A DNA stretch of 64,000 nt from Puccinellia tenuiflora (GCA_012064385.1 QRDG01000135.1:606660-670659); one strand, 5' to 3'. Shown: positions 1 through 11,261, counted from the stretch's first letter. Notes: generated from the letters alone by a model not told the origin. Numbers and translations are program-made.

Positions 1-211
1 TTTCGATCTTTTAGGATTTTACCTATAAATTCAAGATAATCATTTTATCCCGGTTTGTCTTTTAGTTTCTGCATGTGTTACTTATTATAACTTGATTTTC
101 GATTAATGAAATATGTGGTTGCTCTAAAAAAAAAAAGCAATCCTGTATACAGGAACTAGGAAAAACGCATAGGAGTTGCTGTGGTGATATACATTTATTC
201 AATGTCATCCT

Positions 212-990
212 GAACTCCTGAAACAGTACGACCAATCATCCTAATAAGACCATATCTTGCTGTTAAGAGTTCACTACTCCCCCGTCCGGGTGTATTAGTC
301 ATGCGCGTGTCACTAGGTCATCAATTTGACCTATATAAAATAAATTGTATAACATAAAAATTATATTGTTAGAAAATACATAATCCAAAGTTTCTAATGA
401 TATGTTTTTTGTCATGTATGCATCATATTAAGTTAATCAAATTGACGACCTAAAACTAAGCATAGGACTAATATACCTAGACGGAGGTAGTAACAATGAT
501 GCCATGTACATCAAGAAAAAAGCGGCTGCTATGTACATCAAGAAAAAAGCGCCTGCTACAGGATGAAAATTCAGTGTGTAAGAATCCTGCTATTGTCATT
601 TTTAGATCAATGATGTAATCCGTCCGAGGTCGTTATATCACTACTACGACCACTAGGGGACCAATTAGAACAAGTGACAGGCTTACAAACAAAACTAAAG
701 GCTTTGTTGTTAGTGAACTAAAGGCCTCATCCATATACATTTACAACTCCTGGAACAGTACGACCAATCATCCCAATAATACCATATCTTGCTGTTAAGA
801 GTTCACTAACAATGATGCCATGTACATCAAGAAAAAGCGCCAGCTACAGGACGAAAATTCACAGTGTGTAAGAATCCTGCTATTGTCATTTTTAGATCAA
901 TGATGTAATCCGTCCGAGGCCGTTATATCACTACTACGACCACTAGGGGACCAATTAGAACAAGTGACAGGCGTACAAACAAAACTAAAG
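212..990. repeat. Direct duplication, two copies about 500 bp apart
   Basis: The stretch from about 212 to 690 recurs at about 743 to 990 with few mismatches. Both copies carry CAGTACGACCAATCATCC, TGCTGTTAAGAGTTCACTA and the block around ATCCGTCCGAGG. Copy 1 is longer because it contains a MITE at 277-490 and a small internal duplication of ATGTACATCAAGAAAAAAGC near 503-550. Copy 2 keeps the uninterrupted site at 807-808. The sequence before 212 shows nothing recognisable. Confidence 0.85.
277..490. mobile_element. Stowaway-type MITE with TA target duplication
   Basis: Non-autonomous Tc1/mariner-class MITE of 214 bp. The left end reads CTCCCCCGTCCGGG and the right end, reverse-complemented, CTACCTCCGTC. 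TA lies on each side (275-276 and 491-492). The empty counterpart site with a single TA is at 807-808 in the second copy of the duplicated block, so the boundaries are unusually well supported. No ORF is present. Confidence 0.88.
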
Positions 991-1281
991 GCCTTATGAA
1001 CATGAATTTTCAGATAGTCCAGGATTGCGATATCACTAGCAGGAACACTATCATATCGTACCAGTGACAAACTACAAGCCCAACGGACATTAACATTCAG
1101 ATCGCAATCACGAATTCCTTCACAAGCTTGTTGGCCCCACACAGATGCCCAGCTCCTCATTCCCATCATCAACCCGCTGCCTGCATCATAAAGTCAGAAG
1201 GGATTAGACTTCAATCAATTTTTAACTTTTAGTTGCATTATTAAACTAAATCAAAAATGATGACCTAGGGATAACAAAGTA

Positions 1282-1371
1282 CTCCCTCCGATCCATAAAA
1301 AGTGTCACTTAGTACAAAGTTTGTACTAACTTAGTACAAAATGAGTGACACTTTTTATGGATCGGAGGTAG
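1282..1371. mobile_element. Stowaway MITE, 90 bp, near-perfect palindrome
   Basis: The ends CTCCCTCCGATCCATAAAAA and their inverted counterpart are flanked by TA at 1280-1281 and 1372-1373. The arms pair through most of the element around the repeated phrase TTAGTACAAA. This is the typical length and terminus of grass Stowaway elements. Confidence 0.9.
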
Positions 1372-1463
1372 TATTATTGATCCCTGTTAGAAGAAAGCAC
1401 AAGGGCAGATTATGAAAAAGCACAAGGGCAGATTATGATACCATCTCAGTCACATTAATAGTA

Positions 1464-1555
1464 CTGCGTCTGATGCATTATAAGTGACTGAGAAATAAAC
1501 TGGTAACGCATACATAGTTCTACAACTTCCGATAATTAATTGGGATCAGAGGGAG
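1464..1555. mobile_element. Degenerate Stowaway-like MITE
   Basis: The left end CTGCGTCTGATGCATTATAA and the right end GGGATCAGAGGGAG resemble decayed Stowaway termini. TA flanks both ends (1462-1463, 1556-1557). The arms are more diverged than in the neighbouring element, so this is an older copy. Confidence 0.6.
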
Positions 1556-1594
1556 TACTATTTTCGAGACCTAATTAGCTAAAGAGGTAAGAAA

Positions 1595-1905
1595 GGATAT
1601 CTCAGTCAAATAAAATTAGAATCAACAGCAGATAAATTTTCTGAAATATAGAGTATCCTAGACAATGTAGAACTTGGTACATCAAATTACTAGATCTTCC
1701 CAACTACAAATGTCAACAAAACAATAACTAAATACAATAATAACTGTTTACAGTTCAAAGAGAGCACAAGGGCAGTAAGTATATTGGGAGATAGAATTAG
1801 CTGATGCGGTATCTCAGTCACATGAAATTGATCATAACAAGAGGGGACATTTTCTGAAATATATATTGTTCTAGACAAGGTAAAAAAACTTGGTACATCT
1901 ATTAG
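1595..1905. repeat. Two diverged direct repeats
   Basis: A module of about 100 bp running from ATCTCAGTCA through TTTTCTGAAATATA to ACTTGGTACATC occurs at about 1595-1695 and 1811-1905. A related phrase, GCACAAGGGCAG, also occurs at about 1395, 1420 and 1764. Their position downstream of the minus-strand gene fragment suggests duplicated 3' flanking DNA. No coding capacity is seen. Confidence 0.6.
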
Positions 1906-1997
1906 TTTATCTTCACAGGCATACTGCTACCAAAAGAAAGCTTCATTCTATCAGAAGACTACCTAATAAGATAAGCAAGAGAATAGCAGAATCAAAC

Positions 1998-2511
1998 CTA
2001 GTTAAGGGAAATGTCAGTCACGAGGAGAGGCGGGATCCTGACGTAGCGAGGCTTAATGTGGCGACTCTTGGCAGCAGCCACCTCTCCCTGAATCGTCTGT
2101 ACTTTGGCCGGCCATTGTGCAAAAACTTCATCTGATATCTTTTCAGCTTCTGCAGTGCCAGACTTCTCCTTCAGTGCCAGGTGGAGGAGCCTGTAAGTGG
2201 GTATTCCAGAAAGTAAGTTCTACATCACTAGCCAGGTCATTATTAAATGGGATATTAAAATTTCCAAGGTCAAGATTCCATCATGATAAATGCCAGGAAA
2301 CAGAAGAATTCATTCAAAAATGTCCAAGCTTACACTCTGCGCCAGGTCATTATTAAAGGAGATATTAAAATTTCCAAGGTCAAGATTCCATCATGATAAA
2401 TGCCATGAAACAGAAGAATTCATTCAAAAAGGTCCAAGCTTACACTCTGCGGCCTCTAGCCATGTCATTCACAATCGATGTGATATTAACGTTTGCAGGG
2501 TCGATCCCACC
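1998..2511 (-). CDS. Two terminal exons of an unidentified gene (3' fragment)
   Basis: Two minus-strand exons join in phase. Exon a (2511-2444) follows the acceptor TTCACCAG and ends at AGAGT before the donor GTAAGC. Exon b (2190-1998) follows the acceptor CACTTACAG and ends at TAG. Together they encode about 86 residues starting GGIDPANVNITSIVND, with ARGRRVLLHLALKEKSG across the junction, then KISDEVFAQWPAKVQTIQGE, and ending RIPPLLVTDISLN. The charged, helix-prone composition and correct splice phase argue for a true coding remnant. I do not recognise the family. Upstream exons are not visible: the sequence beyond 2520 is GC-rich repeat and a hAT element. The intron holds a 110-bp tandem duplication that reaches the donor. 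Confidence 0.55.
2231..2450. repeat. 110-bp perfect-register tandem duplication
   Basis: Units 2231-2340 and 2341-2450 differ at only a few positions; both start GCCAGGTCATTATTAAA and end CTTACACTCTGC. A third, strongly decayed copy seems to start near 2459 (GCCATGTCATTCA). The duplicated unit includes the last bases of the upstream exon of the minus-strand gene and its GTAAGC donor, so the intron now contains a second potential donor. Confidence 0.85.
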
Positions 2512-2760
2512 CTGGTGAAGGAGAACAGGTCATTCCCACATATGGACGATTTAAGGAAGAGGCTCAGCCCACGGCCCGGGGGCTCGCCTCTATTTTCCAC
2601 CGATGGGTCGGGCTTGGGCCTGAATTCTAGGCCCGACAGCAGGGCCTGGGCCTAGGTTTTCTGTTGTGGGCTTTTATGGGCCCGGCCCAAGCCCAGCCCG
2701 GCCCGGCCCATGGTCAGGACTAGTGGTGGGTGGCCGGGTGGGTGGGTGAGGACTGAGGAG

Positions 2761-3170
2761 TATAGCTGGCCAACCGTGCCGGCCCGGGACGTGCGAGGCA
2801 CGACCCGTTAGGCACGAATAGATTTGTGGCGTGCCTGGGCCGGCCCGCGTGCCGCGGCCTGACCTCCAGCACGGCCCGGAGGCACGCCGACGACCCGTCC
2901 GGCACGTCCGGCACAGCCCATTAAGCACAAATACGGTCCGATAGGCTCTAATACGGCTCAAAAACTAAAAAAATAGGTTAAAAAATAAAATTAAAAAAAC
3001 TAACCGTGTCGGGCCGGCCCGCGTGCCTCAAATCGAAGGCCGGCCCGAGCACTACCGGGCCCGTGCCGCGGCACGGCCCGTTTAGTTCTGTGCCGTGTCG
3101 TGCCTGGACCGGGCCAAAATCCCTGTGCCTCGGGCCGCCCCGTTTGACCCGGCCCAGATGGCCAGCTATA
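2761..3170. mobile_element. Non-autonomous hAT element, 410 bp, TSD CTGAGGAG
   Basis: The terminal inverted repeats begin TATAGCTGGCCA on both sides. A perfect 8-bp target duplication, CTGAGGAG, lies at 2753-2760 and 3171-3178, as expected for the hAT superfamily. The interior is very GC-rich, dominated by GGCCCG/GGCACG phrases, and has no transposase. The flanks (about 2565-2760 and 3179-3330) are also rich in GGCCCG, so an older element of similar composition may surround it. Confidence 0.88.
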
Positions 3171-3178
3171 CTGAGGAG

Positions 3179-3616
3179 AGGAACATGCCCACTGGTCATT
3201 GGCTCATTGCCTCATTGGATGCCATTTGCGTGGATCTGTCTCACCGGTTGCTGAGACTGTGGCCGGGCTGTTTGGGCCAGCATTAGGCACTGCAAGGCCT
3301 GGTCGAGATGGGCCCAACCCAAGTACCATCACTTCACAGGAGATCTACATTTTAGACAGCACAATGCACTCTTTTTTCATAGGGAGAGACTGGGGCTCAG
3401 TCCAGTTGCATGTGCAACTCATGTGTAGTTTTTGTGCAACTGAGAAATCTCAGTTGCAGCTATGTGTAACCCATGTGCAACTGAAGAAAATTTAAGTTGC
3501 ATAAATGACATACCGTACAAATTACGATACAAATCTGACGGGATTAGAGTTGAGTGAGCTCTAACTTAATTCTCACTCGAGTGAGAATAGCAAAACCGTT
3601 TTTCATAACTCATCTT
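3179..3616. other. Intergenic, AGTTGCA-rich, no gene
   Basis: There is no convincing coding sequence. Between about 3400 and 3500 the motif AGTTGCA/TGCAACT recurs at least five times in both orientations, and GTGTGCAACT-like phrases alternate with CATGTG. A CTCACTCGAGTGAG palindrome lies near 3580. The pattern resembles the sub-terminal region of an unidentified DNA transposon. Confidence 0.4.
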
Positions 3617-3619
3617 CTA

Positions 3620-4691
3620 GGCTCTGTTTGTTTGGACTTCTATTTCTGCTTCTCCTTTTGAACACCTGAAAATTGTAAACCACTTACAGAAGTGCGGTCC
3701 GAAAATGAACTAAATGAGCGGACTTTTCTGGAAGCAGCCCGCGACCTGCTTCCCGAGCTTTTTGCTGCTTCTCGAGTGGCGTCGGACCAAAATATCCTAG
3801 TTTGAAGTATTTACACTGTCACCCCCATATATCTCGAACCGTTTTCCTTTGCTCCCGTCCCCGACCTCATTTCCCCCGCGCTCCCTCGCAACCGTCTCGG
3901 CCATGGCAGGTTAGGCTTAGGTTCCCCACCGCCGCCGCCGTTCTCCGCTGTCGCTATTTTCTGCCGATGTCGCTCCGTTCCCGTCCTCCAGCATCTCTAG
4001 TTGTTCCCGAATCAACGGGTCGATCTTGTTCTCGTCGGCCGCCGGCGACAGGAGAACCTCGAGCCGTCGCCGTCCTCGTGACCTTCTCCCATGCCCAGGC
4101 ATGGTGGTGGCCGGCGGTGAGGGAGGCGAGCATGGAGAACCACTCATTGAGGTATCGTGGCTGCTTCTTGGCGTACGTCTCCGATGGTTTCACATACAGT
4201 CCCGCCATTCTTGTGCTCGGCTATCAATTGTCATGTGCGAACTGCTGTTGTAAGGATGGATCTGGATGCAATTTATATAGGTGATAGATCACCATGGAAG
4301 GTCTGAAGTCTGAACCTAAGTCAAAGTGGTCACATGATCCTTGGCGAAAAGGAACTTTGATTTATCCAATAGCATTCAGATATGTAAAGTGTAAACTGCA
4401 CTGTCTGCGCCCCTACCAGATGCAATAAAATCATGGAGCGAAAACTATGCAGGAGCGGAACAAATAAATTAAGAAAATTTAGCCCTTAAACATATCAATT
4501 ATGTTAAAAAGTCATAATTAGCTAATTCATTTCGAATCAGGGGTATTCCAGACATTCCATCCTTCAAACCAACAGCAGCACCCATCAGAAGTACTACTGC
4601 AAAACATCAAACCTCTACTTCCAGCAGCTGCTTCTCACAACTGATTTTTAGCAGCCCACCAACTACAGCTGCAGTCCAAACAAACACACCC
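3620..4691. mobile_element. PIF/Harbinger-like element, 1.07 kb, possibly carrying gene-derived DNA
   Basis: The ends GGCTCTGTTTGTTTGGACT and GGGTGTGTTTGTTTGGACT (reverse complement) match at 17 of 19 positions and are flanked by CTA at 3617-3619 and 4692-4694, a 3-bp duplication of Tourist/PIF type. The middle (about 3840-4210) is exon-like GC-rich DNA with overlapping ORFs. On the minus strand one ORF starts MAGLYVKPSETYAKK and another frame contains ENKIDPLIREQLEML, which reads like a real protein segment crossing a frameshift. No DDE transposase is recognised. This may be a Pack-type element with a captured fragment. The boundary call is good and the capture is inference. Confidence 0.65.
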
Positions 4692-5024
4692 CTAATCTTC
4701 TATCCACACGACAGGTTATTCAATGTCATTTATCCAATAATATCTACTCGTATGTATAATTGGGTATAGCATTGTTTTGATGCCACGGTTGGAAAACGTG
4801 CTACGTGAAATGCATCTGGTGCCCTCTATGTGGGTTTTGGGTTATAGACGACGACACGACTAGGGATTAACAATTTCATGTAGTGTACAGAGGAACACGG
4901 TCTCAAATGATGGTTTGGTTTTAACCACAGTCATGTAGATCTATCGTTTTCGATGCAAAATTCACACGGGTTAATGGAATTGAATCAGAGCAGACCAAAG
5001 ATCCTAGCTAGGCGAACAAGTGAG
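4692..5024. other. Intergenic DNA, no feature seen
   Basis: This is unique-looking AT-balanced sequence between two inverted-repeat elements. I see no ORF, repeat or regulatory motif that I can support. Confidence 0.4.
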
Positions 5025-5192
5025 GGGGTGTTTGTTTAGGCTTTGGCTTTGGCTTTTGAGTTTTGGAAGCCAAAAGCATTGGATTAAAGCTTTTGGCTTC
5101 CAAAACTCAAAAGCCAAAAAGCACCAATTTAGGTGCTTTTTGGCTTTTGGCCTTTGGCCAAAAGCCAAAGCCAAAGCCCAAACAAACACCCC
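5025..5192. mobile_element. Foldback Tourist-like MITE, 168 bp
   Basis: The whole element is a near-perfect palindrome. The left arm starts GGGGTGTTTGTTTAGGCTTT and the right arm, reverse-complemented, GGGGTGTTTGTTTGGGCTTT; the interior is built of GGCTTTTG/CAAAAGCC. The ends resemble Tourist/PIF termini. A clean target duplication could not be assigned: TGAG occurs on both sides but offset by one base. Confidence 0.75.
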
Positions 5193-5396
5193 ATGAGCAC
5201 ACTACACACAAGCTTCCTTGAGAAACAAGTAGAAATATCGATACACGGAAGGATCAAGGAGCAATGCTGGATGAGATGAGTATCTAGTGCATTGTCTCTG
5301 CATTGAAATGCTTCGGTGACAACACCAGACGTCTACAAGAAACATCCACTCGGCTAGTGAGAAACTGAGAATACACTAAAGACAACACGAGATATA

Positions 5397-5648
5397 CTCT
5401 CTCTCCGTCCTTGAAATAGTGTACTTACAACTTTCTTGGAAAGTCGAACCTTTTTATGTTTGATCATATTTATACAAAAACCTACCAACATTTATGTCAT
5501 CAAATTGGTAGCATTAGATTCATGGTAAAATATATTTTCATCATATATCTATTGATTTTCACAAAAACTAATATATTTTTGTGCAAACTTTGAAATAGTT
5601 TGACCCTCCAAGAAAGTTTAAAGTACACTATTTTAAGGACGGAGGGAG
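5397..5648. mobile_element. Stowaway-type MITE, about 252 bp
   Basis: The right end, reverse-complemented, reads CTCCCTCCGTCCTTAAAATA and the left end CTCTCTCTCCGTCCTTGAAA. TA lies on both sides (5395-5396, 5649-5650). The interior is AT-rich without an ORF. Confidence 0.82.
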
Positions 5649-5650
5649 TA

Positions 5651-6704
5651 CGCCGTCTATCAGAACACGAGGCACGCTTGAGAGAACATTAAATACGGCA
5701 CTCATTAGAGAGGATTCAAGGCGCTGACATTTGCTTGATGTAGGAACTCAGTGTTTTAGCAAGATAAATATTTGTATTTATCCTCCGGTGGCATTTTAGG
5801 TGCGGGCGTGCCAGTATACTGTTGTATACGAATTAAGTGTATGAAAATACATGGAATAGAAAAGAAGTATTTTATCGGTTATCGATAATTTACATATTTC
5901 TATTTCACATATATTTGTAATGCGCCTAAATATTTATCTGACTGAGACGATTGTAAAGTTCATGATTCCTGAAACCTCGGAATGGTTCCAGTTAATTACA
6001 TCAGCATATTCATATTCGCAGAATACCTCCGATTAAGCTGCATGAAATGGTCATCTTTAATCGCTAGTTCACGTTCTCAAAAGTTAGCGTCCCAATAAAA
6101 TAACTCAATCAACACACAAGGGAGACACAAGTTTTAACGTGGAAAACCCAAGTCGGGAAAAAACCACGGTGGCACGGAGGCCAAATCCACTATATGAAAT
6201 GTTTACATGTGGTGTATTACAATGATCCTTCAACTCATGATAAACTTTTATATGAATGCTCTAGGCAATATCCGCTTGGTGATAATCGTAGCTAGATCTT
6301 GTTTCATCAAAGAAGGAAAATTCAGGCTGAGAAGAAATGTTGAATCGTCAGTCAGTCGACATGAATTGTGACTCTGAAAATTTTGACTATGTTGGGCCTT
6401 GTTTATTTCCGTGTAGATGGACATGCTTTCATGTGTATCGCCACATGCATATGCCTTGTACGTAGACTTTGGGGACAATCCAATACGTGTGCATATGAAG
6501 CCAATATGTAGACAATGGTACACTTGTATTTTAGATAGCATCATGGGTCATGAGATGCTGCCATCACAACAACTTCAACTATGGCTCTGGTGTCGGCGGG
6601 GAGGTAGTCCATTAAACTGAGTTAAGGAATATAATGAAACGTTGGTAATCTTCCGTCATATAAATCATGTAGAGTGGAGAGACGCAACAAGAGCGTGAAA
6701 TGTC
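5651..6704 (-). other. Degraded LTR-retrotransposon DNA with an LTR-like block
   Basis: No gene is seen. On the minus strand about 6240-6110 reads GTGGATTTGGCCTCC, then TTTTTTCCCGACTTGGG and TTTTCCACGTTAAAACTTGT. This is the kind of block commonly found in the 3' half of copia-type LTRs in grasses. The flanks are AT-rich with short meaningless ORFs. Element boundaries were not found. Confidence 0.4.
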
Positions 6705-7612
6705 CGTGGCGGCGAAATAAATCGCGTAGAGCCGAGACATCACTAATCTTGCAGATCGGACCATGAACCTCACCGGCGGCAATCATAGTCGCGTAGAGCC
6801 GAGAGGACACCAAGCTTATGGATCGTGCCACACAGATCATCGGCGGCGATGAAATCGCGTAAACACTCATCTTGTAGATCAAACAGTGAACATCACCGGC
6901 GGCGATATAATCGCGTAGAGCCGGGACGATACCCATCTTGCAAATCGTTCCACGAACACCATCGGCGGCGATCAAATCGCGTAGAGCCGGGATGACACCC
7001 ATCTTGCAGATCGTTCCACGAACACCATCGGCGGCGATTTAATCGCGTAGAGCCAGGACGACACCCATCATGCAGATCATCATCGGCGGCGATCTAATCC
7101 CGTAGAGCCGGAAGACTATCTTGTAAACTGGATCTTGATCATCACCGGCGGCGATTTAATCGCGTGGAGCCGGGAGACTATCTTATAAGTGGATCTTGAT
7201 CACCCCCGGCGGCGATTTAATCGTGTGGAGCCGGGAGACTATTTATCTTATAAGCTGGATCTTGATCATCATCGGCGGCGATTTAATCGCGTGGAGCCGG
7301 GAGACTATCTTATAAGTGGATCTTGGTCATCACCGGCGGCGATTTAATCGCGTGGAGCCGGGAGACTATCTTGTAAGTGGATCTTGGTCATCACCGGCGG
7401 CGATTTAATCGCGTGGAGCCGGGAGACTATCTTGTAAGTGGATCTTGATCATCACCGGCGGCGATTTAATCGCGTGGAGCCGGGAGACTATTTATCTTGC
7501 GGACCGCTCCACGAACAACATCGGCGGCGATCTAATCGCGTAGAGCCGGCAGATAGCACAAGAAAAGAAAACATCCGCGGCGGCGATATGAATCGCGTGG
7601 AGCCGCGAGATG
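6705..7612. repeat. GC-rich minisatellite, about 15 units of 55-67 bp
   Basis: A conserved core, CGGCGGCGATTTAATCGCGT followed by GGAGCCGGGAGA, repeats about 15 times. The spacers are related and variable (ACTATCTTGTAAGTGGATCT, or CATCTTGCAGATCGTTCCAC in the left units). Units between about 7140 and 7490 are nearly identical, while left units carry GTAGAGCCGGGAC, so homogenisation is regional. GCGATTTAATCGC inside the core is nearly self-complementary. The array sits inside retrotransposon-like DNA. Confidence 0.9.
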
Positions 7613-8250
7613 CCACAAACCTGCAAAAATAGAGAAGAAATAATAATATTAACGTCGCATGCCACCTTCATGCGATTTACTCACCAATTGACGCCATCAA
7701 TCCACGACTTGAAGAATCCACCGGGCGACGGCCGGAAGGAGCGAGCGGTGCTCGGGGGGCGAGGTCTGTGACGTATGTGTATCTGATGGAGTGGTAAAAA
7801 TGGAGATTTGGCCGTATGGTGTGCGAGTGTATTCTGAGTGGCTCACCTCCTGAGATCTCACACGAGGAGCCTTTTTATAGCAGAAGTTCCACCGTGCCAT
7901 GCACGAGATAAACAGATAAGTGTTATCAGCGCCGCCGCCGCGGTTGTTAGCGAGCAAGTCGCCTTATCCAGAAGTTTGTTCCGCTAGATGAAGCACTAGC
8001 CGTTTCCATCGACATGGTCACCTTAGCCATACATGTCATACATACGTATTCACTCCATGCCTGGATGTAGGCCTCTGGTATTTGAATTTCCTTGCTGCCA
8101 AATAAAATAAAACACCAACGAGTCCATATGTGCGAAGTGCGTTGCATGCAGCCACTTCCCTGTGGGTTCTTGAGTCGATCTATACATCCACAACCAATGA
8201 ATGGACCTAGTAACCAAAGTCAAGCACAAGATCTGGTGCCGCTGAGTATG
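7613..8250 (-). promoter_or_regulatory. LTR-like promoter and leader upstream of the minisatellite (minus strand)
   Basis: On the minus strand a TATA box, CTATAAAAAG, lies at 7880-7871, followed by a C-rich leader. A possible acceptor, TTTTTGCAG, near 7625 enters the minisatellite. This arrangement suggests that the array was transcribed leftwards from an LTR-type promoter. It is inference: no LTR ends were located. The short ORFs here are not convincing. Confidence 0.35.
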
Positions 8251-11200
8251 TAGCACATCAGCTTAATATGAGTTAATTTTTTTTGTCGACGATTATTTCT
8301 CAGTATGAGAATTTTTACCTTCACCATCTGATCAGACTCAGAAAAATTCTAGTCACCATGATTTATGTAGATATCGGCTCACACCAAATTTTTGTTGTGC
8401 CATGTGACAAAAACACCGTCGAACACTCAGTTTGCACTCTTGAGGAATATTCGTTGTGTGACGACGAGCTGAAGATCAAGACGCTGACACTGCCTTCAAC
8501 AAGGATTGTTTCTGGCGCACATGAAAATTTGTCGCAAAACAACGTTTAAAATAGTACCTGTTGAACACAAAGCCATACAGACCGCTTGTCGAAGAAAATA
8601 GCATTCTCATGGCCTGCTTGGTAAAGTCAAGACGCGGATCTTTCCTGAAGCTCAAGAGTTGATCTAGCGACTATGAAGACTCGAAGCCGAATCAATTTGA
8701 ACATCGTAGTCTTTATTTTTGTAGTTTTAAGTCAAATAGGACAAACGTGCTATAAAGAGCGATCTGGTCTTCAAGGTCATACCTGAAAACATGTTGTGCG
8801 CTCAATTCAACTCAATTCATATTCATAACAAACACCTTCCCTAAAAAATTGTAGTTATCGGTATGTATTTAATGCTTGAGATCTTAGGTTGAACACACGT
8901 GGTTGAAAAAGAGGCGGACTAGTAAACCTATGTTGAGCTCAAAGCCTCATGTAGTGATGAGTTGATACTTGAGAGTTAAGACTTCATGGTCGTGATTGAA
9001 GCCCTAGGTGATTGATGCGTTCACGCATAACTCGGATTGAAGAGGACAATCTCAGTTGAGGAAAACCTCTGATAAAGACTAGTATTTGCATTGTTCCATA
9101 AATAACCAACTTTTCCCGATGGCTAGATCTATCCAACGTATGTAAATAGCACCTAAACCATAGTGGAGAAGGTTGGTGGTGGTGTTGATCGTGCGCCAGA
9201 AATTAGCTTGACGATAGTGTTGAGAATCCTCCCAAGTGTAAGGAAATGATGCAACACAACAACAAGTATTTTTTCTTATACTTGAGACTCAAGGTTTATC
9301 AAACCTGTAGGAAGACAAGTAGGTCACTAAGTAATCGGTACTTGCACACAAAACACAAACTATCTTGAGCCCACCTTTTAGGAAGGTTATCGAGCTTCAT
9401 GCCTGCTGGTTACAGAGTATTAAAAACATGGTGTGGATGATGGCAATAAACAGTTGGTAATATGACAGAAAGAAAATAATGGTGAAAATAAGTTAGCAAG
9501 AGTATAAATAATATTTAGAAGATGGATTGCGGACCATAGTATCACTAGAGACATCTCTTAAATAAACATAGCATGTTGGGTGAACAAGTTATAATTGGAC
9601 AACAATTAGATTATACTTATTGTTACTCGTTATGATTATTTATGACATTTTTTCATATAGACATTACATCCAATACATAGACGGTTAATCCTACAACGAC
9701 TATAATTAATGCTCCACCTTTGAGACCATTATCTGGCATGCATATATAAGATTTAAGCACAAACATAGTATTACCCTTAAGCATGATGACATAATGTAAA
9801 AATTGCAAACATTGTCCAAATGTGACATAAATATAATTGTTTTATCCTTAGTAGAAACAACACTGCAAGTCGAAACTGTATTATGTCACCTAGACTATAC
9901 AAGGTTGAACGTACTATCATATGTAGCACTCTCGCTTGGAGATCTAAACATAAGCTTGACCAAAGTAAACATATAGATTGTAGAGCATGTCATACTATTA
10001 AATAAAGAAATCCAAGATAACAAAGACAACATTACATAACATGAACAAATATGGTCATAAAGTGGAAATTTATCATATCTCAACAAACACAACAATAATT
10101 ACATCTGATAGATCTCAATCATGTTAGCAGCTCATTGAAGCATCGTATTGATAAACAAGGGAGATAGAGATGACATATAAGTACTGCTATGGACCCATAG
10201 TCCAAGGATGGACTACTCACACATCACACGGAGGCTGCAATGGTGATGTAGAAGCCTCCAATGATGAATCCCTCTTTCGGTAGAGTACCGTAATAGGGCT
10301 CCAAATTGGAATCGTGGACGGCGACGTCTTTATATCATATTTTCACGTAATAGCTCTCTCTCCAATAGTTTCAGGCAATGGTCTTTAAATTGGTTGGAAG
10401 AGCATGGTGTCCCCATGTTTGGTTTTGGTACTGACAATCTCTATGGACTTATGGTTGCATTGAGCTATTCATGAGAGGCTTGTCCATAGGAAATGCTTGG
10501 AAATCCTAAGTGGGATTCAAGATTAAAAGAAGAAGATTATATGATGACCAAGGTGTTATTCAAGGGATTATCTGAAGAATGGTCATCGTAGTGTATATAG
10601 TCTATATCAAGTATCTCTCCATGAGCGTGCATCAAAAGGAAGATCTCATGTTGCTCATGGACAATGACGTCAAAATATGTGCCTAAGGGAGACTCTCCCA
10701 CAGTGTCGTATGGGGGAGCAATTTGCTATTCTTCACCAAGCAAGTGTAATCAAGAAAGGTGATCAAACTCGAGAAGTATGTGATCGTCGTCATCTAGCTT
10801 AAATGGATTATGTGCAAGGCAAAGGTACATCTTGATAGGTTTTCTAATATATTTACCGGTTTCATGATATCTTAGTTGAGAGACCGGGTTATAAGATAGA
10901 TAATCGTACTATCAAGATGGATTCTCAAAGCTTTACATTTTTTGCATCATATATATTGGTTCTTATTTGGCTATTACTGTGGCGAGATCTTGGCGCTTGT
11001 CGTGATCTTCATGGCAAGCTCAGGTCCTTCGAAAACGAGTTTTGTATGCATATTTTGTTGTGTTTCCGGTTTGAAGATTTTGTCGGTTCATTTGTGAGGG
11101 AGGTCTCACACCTTCCTACGGGCTACCCTACAGCATAATCTCCCTTGATGGTTCTTAATATTTCGCTCATGTTTTTCTTTCACAAATTTGGTTTCATCTT

Positions 11201-11261
11201 AATCAGAGTTTCCTTGCAAAATTTATTGAGTTTATGGGTTCAACAATTTTATCTGACTAGC
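8251..11261. other. 3 kb of unassigned repeat-derived DNA
   Basis: No gene is supported: ORFs are short and lack recognisable domains. The part near 9276-9560 (AAGGTTTATCAAACC, then TAGTATCACTAGAGACATCT) is a decayed relative of modules at 12340-12640 and 12893-13220. This suggests old gypsy-type untranslated regions. Confidence 0.4.

Noticed and set aside
897..1172. Minus-strand ORF with protein-like stretch (RSWASVWGQQACEGIRDCDL)
   Set aside because: It overlaps the duplicated block, no flanking exon or splice site could be joined with confidence, and no family is recognised.
1890..2655. Plus-strand ORFs across the gene fragment
   Set aside because: They are antisense shadows of minus-strand exons and of the tandem duplication.
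5025..5192. Long perfect hairpin as a microRNA precursor
   Set aside because: The pairing runs to both ends with Tourist-like termini and has no asymmetric bulged stem. It is a MITE; it could give small RNAs but is not a typical MIR gene.
6705..7612. Regularly spaced repeats that could suggest a CRISPR array
   Set aside because: Spacers are themselves related and unit lengths drift from 55 to 67 bp. The context is plant retrotransposon DNA without cas genes. It is a minisatellite.
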